A stretch of 10,587 bases of DNA from Sulfuritalea sp. (lineage in GTDB: Bacteria; Pseudomonadota; Gammaproteobacteria; Burkholderiales; Rhodocyclaceae), in assembly GCA_022843505.1 (NCBI GenBank), contig JALHNN010000054.1, positions 1-10,587 on the forward strand, in the 5' to 3' direction. Position numbers and translations under genes: made by a program. The notes under the pieces are model-generated. The model saw only the letters and a program-made list of their open reading frames with translations. It was not told the DNA's origin and made no database searches. How positions within the stretch are numbered: the stretch's first letter is position 1; each line of letters begins with the position of its first letter. Positions 5,196 through 10,587 of the stretch are shown piece by piece.

Positions 5196-6338
5196 ATGTT
5201 CCGCATCTCCCAGTTCATGCAGGAAATCGCCGCGCCGACGGCGCTCGGGTCCGTACGCAAGCCGCCCGGTCCGGTGGTGATCTGGAACCTGATCCGGCGC
5301 TGCAACCTGACCTGCAAGCACTGCTATTCGATTTCGGCGGACAAGGACTTTGCCGGCGAGCTCTCCACCGCCGAGGTCTACGCCGTGATGGACCAGTTGA
5401 AGGCCTTCCGCGTCCCGGCCTTGATCCTCTCCGGCGGCGAGCCGCTGCTGCGGCCGGACATCTTCGAGATCTCGGCGCGCGCCAAGTCCATGGGCTTCTT
5501 CACCGCGCTGTCCTCCAACGGCACACTGATCGACGCGGTGATGTGCGAGAAGATCAGGGTCGTCGGCTACGACTACGTCGGCGTCAGCCTCGACGGCCTG
5601 GGCGCGACGCATGACAAGTTCCGTCGCATGCAGGGCGCCTTCGACAAGTCGCTGGCCGGCATCCGCCTCTGCCGCGATGCCGGGCTCAAGGTCGGCGTGC
5701 GCTACACCATGACCCAGGACAACCACCAGGACCTGCCGGGCCTCCTGAAGCTGGTCGAGGACGAGGGCATCGACCGTTTCTATTTCTCGCACCTCAACTA
5801 CGCCGGGCGCGGCAACAAGAACCGCAAGGACGATGCCCTGTACCAGATGACGCGCAATGCCATGGACCTGCTGTTCGACACCTGCTGGGAATATCAGCAG
5901 CGCGGCCTGCAGAAGGAATTCACCACCGGCAACAACGATGCCGACGGCGTGTACCTGCTGTACTGGCTGCAACGCCGCTTTCCGGACAGGGTCGAGCACA
6001 TTCGCGCCAAATTGCGGCAGTGGGGCGGCAATTCCAGTGGCGTGAACGTCGCCAACATCGACAACCTCGGCAAGGTGCATCCCGACACCATGTGGTGGCA
6101 TTACAGCTTGGGCGACGTGCGCGAGCGCGCCTTCGCCGACATCTGGAATGATGTTTCCGACCCGCTGATGGCGGGGCTCAAGGCCCGGCCGCGTAAGGTG
6201 GGCGGGCGCTGCGGGGCCTGCGCCCATTTCGACATCTGCGGTGGCAACACGCGGGTGCGCGCCCAGCAACTGACGGGCGACGCCTGGGCCGAAGACCCGG
6301 GTTGCTACCTGAGCGACGAGGAAATCGGGCTCGCCTGA
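5196..6338 (+). CDS. nirJ: Heme d1 biosynthesis radical SAM protein NirJ
   Basis: This 380-residue radical SAM enzyme replaces two propionate side chains of 12,18-didecarboxysiroheme with oxo groups, forming the heme d1 precursor in the cytoplasm. Cys36, Cys40 and Cys43 (CNLTCKHC) bind the SAM [4Fe-4S] cluster. GGEP at 80-83 is the SAM amino-group motif. A C-terminal auxiliary cluster site is visible as C339-x2-C342-x5-C348-x21-C370 (CGACAHFDICGGN ... PGC), the usual NirJ arrangement. Length is normal. The start MFRISQFM agrees with what I recall for NirJ N-termini; Met8 at 5217 is the only near alternative. A FNR-type box and -10-like element lie directly upstream. It is followed after 134 bases by the FNR-like regulator gene. 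Confidence 0.96.
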   Translation: MFRISQFMQEIAAPTALGSVRKPPGPVVIWNLIRRCNLTCKHCYSISADKDFAGELSTAEVYAVMDQLKAFRVPALILSGGEPLLRPDIFEISARAKSMGFFTALSSNGTLIDAVMCEKIRVVGYDYVGVSLDGLGATHDKFRRMQGAFDKSLAGIRLCRDAGLKVGVRYTMTQDNHQDLPGLLKLVEDEGIDRFYFSHLNYAGRGNKNRKDDALYQMTRNAMDLLFDTCWEYQQRGLQKEFTTGNNDADGVYLLYWLQRRFPDRVEHIRAKLRQWGGNSSGVNVANIDNLGKVHPDTMWWHYSLGDVRERAFADIWNDVSDPLMAGLKARPRKVGGRCGACAHFDICGGNTRVRAQQLTGDAWAEDPGCYLSDEEIGLA

Positions 6339-6472
6339 ATAGCCCGTCCGGGTTGCGACGGTGACTGATAAAATGTGCAGCCACGACAGGACAGGACACG
6401 CCGGCACCGAATCGACGCGGCGCAAGACTTTGTGCGGTCTTGGCCTGGCCAATTCATCATTGCATTTCCTCC

Positions 6473-7240
6473 ATGGTCAAGACTCCACCGCAAGTACGCT
6501 GCCAGGGCCGCAGCAATTGCAATGCCTGTGCGCTGCGGCGCGAGATGGTGTGCAGCGAGGTCAGCCTGGAAAGCCTGATCGGCTTTCATGCCGGGATCGA
6601 CGATTTCGACTTCGAACCCGGGGCCGAGTTGTTCGCCTTCGATTCCTCGGCCGATGCCGTGTATTGCCTGCGCATCGGCGCGGTAAAGATGGTGCATCTC
6701 GAGCCGGACGGCGGGGTGCGTATCGTGCGCGTGCTCAAGGCGGGCGACGTCGCCGGGCTGGAATCCGTATTCCGGCCCCGTCACGCCTACTCGGCGATCG
6801 CCATCGACCGGGTGCGTGCCTGCCGTATTCCGATGCCGTATTTCCATGGATTCATCGACGGACACCCGGCGCTGCAACGCCGACTGATGGAAAGCTCGCA
6901 GGCGGCACTGGCCGAGGCGCAGAATTGGCTGGCACAGATCGTCGGCGGCAACACGCCGGTGCGCACCCGCTTTGCGCGATTGCTGCTGAAGCTTGCCACG
7001 GGTCGCGACGACCGGATCCTGCGTTTCCCCGGCGAGGATATGGCGGCCATACTTGGCGTTACATTCGAGACCGTGAGCCGTGTGACCTCTGAATTCAACC
7101 GCCTCGGCATTCTGCAAAAGGGGCAGGGCGCCAGCGGCCGCAGCCATTTCCGCGGCGACCTCGCCGCCCTGGAAAGGATAGCGGCCGGCGAGCCATCCAC
7201 CGGGCGGCGCGCCGCAACCAAAGGGAGAAGCAAGTCATGA
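6473..7240 (+). CDS. FNR-like Crp/Fnr-family regulator with four conserved cysteines
   Basis: This 255-residue regulator has a cNMP-binding-like beta barrel (about 35-120), a dimer helix and a C-terminal helix-turn-helix (about 186-216). The N-terminus has C10, C16, C19 and C27 (C-x2-C-x7-C for the last three). Cys117 in RACRIP aligns with E. coli FNR Cys122 in MVCEIP. This is the pattern of an oxygen-labile [4Fe-4S] sensor, unlike DNR, which lacks such cysteines. The recognition helix VTFETVSRVTSEF keeps E199, S202 and R203, the E-xx-SR set that reads TTGAT/C half-sites such as the box before nirJ. The ATG at 6473 is chosen to retain the cysteines; a TTG at 6440 is in frame, and no clear ribosome binding site is present. 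The 134-base gap before it has a TAAAAT at 6369-6374 without a good -35. The stop overlaps the nirN start (ATGA). Confidence 0.88.
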   Translation: MVKTPPQVRCQGRSNCNACALRREMVCSEVSLESLIGFHAGIDDFDFEPGAELFAFDSSADAVYCLRIGAVKMVHLEPDGGVRIVRVLKAGDVAGLESVFRPRHAYSAIAIDRVRACRIPMPYFHGFIDGHPALQRRLMESSQAALAEAQNWLAQIVGGNTPVRTRFARLLLKLATGRDDRILRFPGEDMAAILGVTFETVSRVTSEFNRLGILQKGQGASGRSHFRGDLAALERIAAGEPSTGRRAATKGRSKS

Positions 7241-8829
7241 AGCCATCGCTGCGGATTTCCGCCCTGCTGTTTCTGCTGGCGGTGCCGGGCGTTCAAAGCG
7301 CCGTTGCGGCGGCCGACGCGCCGGCGCTCTACCAGCAGCATTGCGCGGCCTGCCACGGCCCCGGGCGGTTGGGCCTGACCGGCCCGGCCTTGCTGCCGGA
7401 AAGCCTTTCGCGCCTGCGCAAGCCCGAGGCGCTCAAGGTGATTGCCGAAGGCCGCGCGGCGACGCAGATGCTGGGTTTTGCCGATCGATTGGCGAAGGAG
7501 GAGATCGCCGCCCTGGCCGACTACATCTATACCGCCGTGTCGCCGGCGCCGACTTTCAGCGAGGCCGATATCCGCGCGTCGCGCGTAGTCAGCTTCGAGT
7601 CCGGCAGCCTGCCGGCGCGGCCCGCCGAGGTGTTCAAGGGCGTGGACATGATGAATCTGTTCATCGTCGTCGAGACCGGCGACCACCATGTGACGGTGCT
7701 CGACGGCGACAAGCTGGAGCCGATCCACCGCTTCCCCAGCCGCTACGCGCTGCACGGCGGACCGAAGTTCACGCCGGACGGGCGCTACGTCTTCTTTGCC
7801 TCGCGCGACGGCTGGATCACCAAGTTCGACATCTGGAACCTCAAGGTGGTGGCCGAGATCCGCGCCGGCATCAACACCCGCAACGTCGCCGTCTCCGGCG
7901 ACGGCAAGGTCCTGGCGGTGGCCAACTACCTGCCGCACACCCTGGTGCTGCTCGATGCCGACCTCAATCTGCTCAAGGTGCATGAGGTGTGGAACAAGGA
8001 CCGCAAGGAAAGCTCGCGCGTCTCGGCCGTGTATGACGCCGCGCCGCGCCAGAGCTTCGTCGCCGCGCTGAAGGACGTGCCCGAAGTCTGGGAGATCAGC
8101 TACAACCCCAAGGCCGACGACATCCCGGTCGGCATGATCCACGACTTCAAGTACAAGGAAGGCAGCTTCATTCCGGGCTACCTCAATCCACGCCGCAGCT
8201 TCCTCACCGAACCGCTCGACGATTTCTTTTTTACGCAGGATTACTCGGAACTCATGGGCTCCAGCCGCGAGGCTGGCAAGGGCCAGGTGGTGCATCTGGA
8301 CGTGAGGAAGAAGATCGCCGACCTCAAGCTGCCGGGCATGCCGCACCTGGGCTCCGGCATCACCTGGAAATATGCGCCGCCGGGCGGTGCCGCACGCACG
8401 GTGATGGCCACGCCCAACCTCAAGGAGGGGCTGATCACGGTGATCGACATGAAGGACTGGAGCACGATCAAGACCATCCCCACCCTGGGCCCCGGCTTCT
8501 TCATGCGCAGCCACGAGAACACGTCCTACGCCTGGACCGATTCGATGATGTCCAAGGCCAAGGACACGCTGCAGGTGATCGACAAGCGCACGCTGGAGAA
8601 GGTCGCCGAAGTGAAGACCAATCCCGGCAAGACCCTGGCCCATGTCGAATTCACCCGCGACGGCAAGTACCTGCTGGCCAGCCTGTGGGAGCGCAAGGCC
8701 GACGGCGGCGCGCTGATCGTGTTCGACGCCGCCACGTTCAAGGAGGTGAAGCGCATCCCGATGGACAAGCCGGTGGGCAAGTACAACCTCTACAACAAGA
8801 TCAACCGCTCGGAAGGCACCAGCCACTGA
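7237..8829 (+). CDS. nirN: Dihydro-heme d1 dehydrogenase NirN
   Basis: This 530-residue periplasmic protein has a signal peptide (about 1-25, LLFLLAVPGVQSAVAA), a cytochrome c domain with CAACH at 36-40, and an eight-bladed-propeller-type heme d1 domain from about 110 to the end. In the family, NirN oxidises dihydro-heme d1 by introducing the acrylate double bond, and can pass heme d1 to NirS. The ending NKINRSEGTSH is NirN-like rather than NirS-like. His173, His370 (MPHLGSG) and His426 lie in conserved-looking stretches and are candidates for heme d1 contact or catalysis; their match to numbered residues in P. aeruginosa NirN was not worked out. The start is ATG in an ATGA overlap with the regulator gene, preceded by AAGGGAGAAG. 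NirS is the main alternative but is disfavoured by the C-terminus and context. Confidence 0.93.
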   Translation: MKPSLRISALLFLLAVPGVQSAVAAADAPALYQQHCAACHGPGRLGLTGPALLPESLSRLRKPEALKVIAEGRAATQMLGFADRLAKEEIAALADYIYTAVSPAPTFSEADIRASRVVSFESGSLPARPAEVFKGVDMMNLFIVVETGDHHVTVLDGDKLEPIHRFPSRYALHGGPKFTPDGRYVFFASRDGWITKFDIWNLKVVAEIRAGINTRNVAVSGDGKVLAVANYLPHTLVLLDADLNLLKVHEVWNKDRKESSRVSAVYDAAPRQSFVAALKDVPEVWEISYNPKADDIPVGMIHDFKYKEGSFIPGYLNPRRSFLTEPLDDFFFTQDYSELMGSSREAGKGQVVHLDVRKKIADLKLPGMPHLGSGITWKYAPPGGAARTVMATPNLKEGLITVIDMKDWSTIKTIPTLGPGFFMRSHENTSYAWTDSMMSKAKDTLQVIDKRTLEKVAEVKTNPGKTLAHVEFTRDGKYLLASLWERKADGGALIVFDAATFKEVKRIPMDKPVGKYNLYNKINRSEGTSH

Positions 8830-8881
8830 GGCGCGAAGCTGGGGTATCGTTGCGGGATTGCGATCATCCGAGCCAACGGTC

Positions 8882-9166
8882 ATGAGCCACAAGCACCGCA
8901 ACATCCTGCAGGCCATCTTCCACGATCCGATCAGCGGCAACCTCCACTGGCGCGAGGTGGAGTCGCTGCTGCACCACCTGGGGGCCACGGTGGAATCCGC
9001 GCACGGCGCCCGCTTTCGCGTCGTCCTCAATCGCCACGAGTTCACCGTGCATCATCCGCACCACGGCAGCGACATGGGCCGCAACGACATCCGCTACCTG
9101 CGCGAGCACCTCGCCGCGGCCGGCGTCAGCCTGTCGAGCTACGACGAGCGGGAGAAGCCGGCGTGA
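8882..9166 (+). CDS. HicA-like protein
   Basis: This 94-residue cytosolic protein resembles the HicA mRNA-interferase fold. It has an N-terminal helix (HRNILQAIFHDPISGN), HWREVESLLHHLGATVE, a hairpin around SAHGARFRVVLNRHEFTVHHPHH, then IRYLREHLAAAGV. His41 is at about the place of the HicA catalytic histidine, but the usual GSHxxF context is altered (AHGARF), so RNase activity is uncertain. Longer HicA-like proteins of this form are common in proteobacteria, often with a HicB partner. No HicB-like gene is seen here. Its stop overlaps a GTG of the next small gene (GTGA). The ATG at 8882 is chosen because the conserved MSHKHR begins there; upstream in-frame codons to 8858 are less likely. No strong ribosome binding site is visible. 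Confidence 0.75.
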   Translation: MSHKHRNILQAIFHDPISGNLHWREVESLLHHLGATVESAHGARFRVVLNRHEFTVHHPHHGSDMGRNDIRYLREHLAAAGVSLSSYDEREKPA

Positions 9167-9360
9167 CCTACGAAGAACACCTCGACGAAGTGGCGACGCT
9201 GATCACCGAACTGTTCGATGCCAAAGACCAAGCGGCGATCGCCATCGTGATGCGCGCGCAGGCCGACGACTTTTTCAGCGGTCACGATGACGATCCGTCG
9301 ATATGCACGCTGAAGCGTGCCCAGGCCGATGCGCGGGCGGTGTTCAGGAAGTATCGCTAG
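9163..9360 (+). CDS. Small protein of unknown function, coupled to HicA-like gene
   Basis: This 65-residue predicted protein is mostly helical and acidic in its first two thirds (MTYEEHLDEVATLITELFDAKDQAAIAIVMRAQADDFF), with a basic end (KRAQADARAVFRKYR). There is no signal peptide or membrane segment. The GTG start overlaps the HicA-like stop in GTGA and has GGGAGAAG at a good distance, so translational coupling is likely. I do not recognise a family. Position suggests a partner of the HicA-like protein, but it lacks HicB features (no RNase-H-like strand pattern, no DNA-binding tail), so antitoxin function would be a guess. The end lies 28 bases from the convergent gene on the other strand. 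Confidence 0.65.
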   Translation: MTYEEHLDEVATLITELFDAKDQAAIAIVMRAQADDFFSGHDDDPSICTLKRAQADARAVFRKYR

Positions 9361-9388
9361 CCCGGGATTCGCGATGGTCCTGAGCGGA

Positions 9389-9823
9389 TCAGGGCTTGCG
9401 GCTCCATGTGCCCGCCGCGTCGCGCAGCCACCAGCCGGACTTCCATTGCTGCTGCCAGCGCGCGCGCTGCAGTTCCCAGACCTCGGCTTCGTCATTGCGC
9501 CGGCCGTTGCTGTCGGCCAGGGCCTGGATCAGGGCCTTGCGTTCCTGGTTCTCGGTGTCGATCAGCTTATCCGCGATCTGGCGCTTGCCGAGCGTCATCT
9601 TGCTGCTGTCGCGCAGGTAGATGAAGCCGTCCTGGCCGAGGCCGATCTCGCCGGCTTCGTAGAAGCGCACCAGGCGCGAGGTGCGCTGCGCCAGGGCATG
9701 CTTGACGACAGCCACAGTCGGCGTGCCGATGTCGAGATTGATTGGAGCCCTGGCCGGTTCGGCGGCCGATGCGGGGGTCATGGGCAGGGTCAGGCAGGAC
9801 AGCAGGAGCAGCAGTTTTTTCAT
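9389..9823 (-). CDS. DUF1318/YdbL-like periplasmic protein
   Basis: This 144-residue protein has a clear signal peptide (MKKLLLLLSCLTLPMTPASA, cleavage after ASA). The mature part fits DUF1318 (YdbL), with DTENQERKALIQALADSNGR followed by WWLRDAAGTWSRKP at the end. That matches the family pattern of a helical segment and a closing W-x-n-G-x-W-x-x-K. The molecular role of this family is not established. It lies 18 bases downstream of the Sco gene on the same strand and is probably co-transcribed with it. The ATG at 9821-9823 begins the signal peptide; only a weak GAAAG precedes it. Confidence 0.78.
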   Translation of the reverse strand: MKKLLLLLSCLTLPMTPASAAEPARAPINLDIGTPTVAVVKHALAQRTSRLVRFYEAGEIGLGQDGFIYLRDSSKMTLGKRQIADKLIDTENQERKALIQALADSNGRRNDEAEVWELQRARWQQQWKSGWWLRDAAGTWSRKP

Positions 9824-9841
9824 GGCGGGCTTTCGTGGAAG

Positions 9842-10423
9842 CTATTTTCCGGCGAGCAGCAGCTTGAGGTCGGCGGCCACGTTGGCCGGCGTTTCGCCGT
9901 GGCGCAGCAGCAGGCGAAGCTTGCCCTGCGGGTCGAAGGCATAGCTGCCGGTGGAGTGGTCGACGCTGTAGCTGTCGGGCGTCTTGCCCGGCTGCTTGAG
10001 GTAGAAGACCTTGAAGTCCTTGGCCGTGGCGGCGATGATTTCCTCGCTGCCGCGCAGGCCGATGAAGGACGGATGGAAACTCGGCACGTATTGGGCGAGC
10101 AAGGCCTGCGTGTCGCGCGCCGGGTCGACGGTGGCGAACAGCACCTGAACGCGTTTGGCATCGTCACCGAGCAGGGCCATGGCGTCGCGCATGGTAGACA
10201 GCGTGGTCGGGCAGACGTCGGGACATTGCGTGTAGCCGAAGAACAGTACCACCGCCTTGCCCTTGAAGTCGGCGAGCGTGCGCTGCTGGCCGTTGTGGTC
10301 GGTGAGCTTGAAGTCCTTGCCCCAATCGACCATCGACAGGTCGGTGGATACGAACTTGCGCGGCTCGGAGCATCCGCTGACGATCAGGGCGAGGCCGAGC
10401 AACAGGGCGGAAAACAGCTTCAT
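9842..10423 (-). CDS. Sco1/SenC-type copper chaperone lipoprotein
   Basis: This 193-residue thioredoxin-fold protein is anchored by lipidation (LIVSGC, Cys18). Cys67 and Cys71 (CPDVC) and His156 (VDHSTG) are the copper ligands of the Sco family, which delivers copper to, or reduces thiols of, heme-copper oxidases and nitrous oxide reductase. Further family marks are GKAVVLFFGYTQCPDVCPTT and ATVDPARDT. The frame continues upstream to 10555. The ATG at 10421-10423 is chosen because it starts the lipoprotein signal; the extra 44 residues would be charged and overlap the divergent gene. The gene diverges from a likely membrane protein gene at 10519, possibly its copper-dependent client. Confidence 0.93.
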   Translation of the reverse strand: MKLFSALLLGLALIVSGCSEPRKFVSTDLSMVDWGKDFKLTDHNGQQRTLADFKGKAVVLFFGYTQCPDVCPTTLSTMRDAMALLGDDAKRVQVLFATVDPARDTQALLAQYVPSFHPSFIGLRGSEEIIAATAKDFKVFYLKQPGKTPDSYSVDHSTGSYAFDPQGKLRLLLRHGETPANVAADLKLLLAGK

Positions 10424-10489
10424 GGCAGGCGCAGGAAAATAATCGTGGTGATGGCGATAGTGTACCCCTTCGGGCCCGGTAGCTTGCCG

Positions 10490-10495
10490 TATACT
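10490..10495 (+). promoter_or_regulatory. Candidate -10 for the gene at 10519
   Basis: TATACT is a close -10 match, with GGAG at 10510-10513 as ribosome binding site before the GTG at 10519. A convincing -35 is not visible. The 95-base divergent region to the Sco start shows no FNR-type box. Confidence 0.35.
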
Positions 10496-10518
10496 TGCCC
10501 TATTTTCGCGGAGCAATA

Positions 10519-10587
10519 GTGAATTCGCATACCATCGAGGTGCCCTCGGGAGCACCCCAGAAGCTCGCCAGGGCCTGGCTCTGGCTG
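10519..10587 (+). CDS. N-terminus of a likely membrane protein (3' partial)
   Basis: Only 23 codons are in the window, beginning GTG AAT TCG CAT and reading MNSHTIEVPSGAPQKLARAW plus a few more hydrophobic residues (LWL). GGAG at 10510-10513 supports the GTG start. A short polar tail followed by the start of a hydrophobic helix fits a polytopic membrane protein. Position next to a Sco gene makes a heme-copper oxidase subunit I or a related nitric oxide reductase a reasonable guess. The visible sequence is too short to name it. Confidence 0.5.
   Translation, partial: MNSHTIEVPSGAPQKLARAWLWL

Noticed and set aside
5157..6452. Minus-strand open frame of 431 codons
   Set aside because: Antisense of nirJ, whose cysteine motifs leave no doubt about the coding strand.
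6440..6452. TTGGCC-T-GGCCAA inverted repeat before the FNR-like gene
   Set aside because: Arms are short and GC-rich, it does not match a Crp/Fnr site (TTGAY-N4-RTCAA), and no promoter element is well placed around it.
6787..9045. Minus-strand open frame of 752 codons
   Set aside because: Antisense of nirN and the regulator; composition typical of GC-rich shadow frames, with no recognisable domain.
9317..10519. Plus-strand open frame of 400 codons
   Set aside because: Antisense of the YdbL-like and Sco genes, both of which have signal peptides and family motifs on the minus strand.
10424..10555. N-terminal extension of the Sco protein
   Set aside because: Would bury the lipoprotein signal 44 residues into the protein and overlap the start of the divergent gene.
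1..10587. tRNA, rRNA, CRISPR array, transposase or integrase
   Set aside because: Looked for by eye and not seen; no regularly spaced repeats, no transposase or integrase-like protein, and no cloverleaf recognised, so the 1754-3234 block cannot be assigned to a known mobile element.

Overview
The window is high-GC DNA, about 70% by hand count on sampled lines, with tightly packed overlapping genes. The gene set points to a denitrifying betaproteobacterium, most likely near Rhodocyclales; that placement is inferred from gene content and style, not from a marker gene. The core is the distal half of a heme d1 biosynthesis (nir) cluster. Heme d1 is the cofactor of the cytochrome cd1 nitrite reductase NirS. 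NirS itself and nirE, nirF and nirC are not seen and would lie outside the window.

Layout. Bases 3-1753 carry a fused NirD-NirL (5' end cut off by the window), NirG and NirH, the Lrp/AsnC-like subunits of siroheme decarboxylase, joined by identical 8-base overlaps. Bases 1754-3234 hold a lower-GC block with two divergent genes: a SpoIIAA/STAS-like protein (minus strand) and a regulator with a diiron hemerythrin domain fused to a LuxR-type helix-turn-helix. A second, diverged copy of the last 19 codons of nirH lies at 3235-3294, so the block looks inserted at, or recombined into, the 3' end of nirH. The heme d1 theme resumes at 3340 with a UbiA-family prenyltransferase, a diheme c4-like lipoprotein cytochrome, NirJ (radical SAM), a four-cysteine FNR-like regulator, and NirN (dihydro-heme d1 dehydrogenase).

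Bases 8882-9360 hold a HicA-like protein coupled to an unknown 65-residue protein. On the minus strand from 10423 to 9389 are a Sco-type copper chaperone lipoprotein and a DUF1318/YdbL-like periplasmic protein. A gene for a likely membrane protein starts at 10519 and leaves the window.

How it works together. Siroheme is decarboxylated by NirDL/G/H, converted to pre-heme d1 by NirJ, exported, and finished in the periplasm by NirN. Control appears layered. A perfect FNR/DNR-type box sits about 42 bp upstream of the nirJ start codon. An FNR-like protein predicted to read such boxes is encoded between nirJ and nirN. The hemerythrin-LuxR protein could add an O2- or NO-responsive input. The regulator functions are inferred from motifs only.
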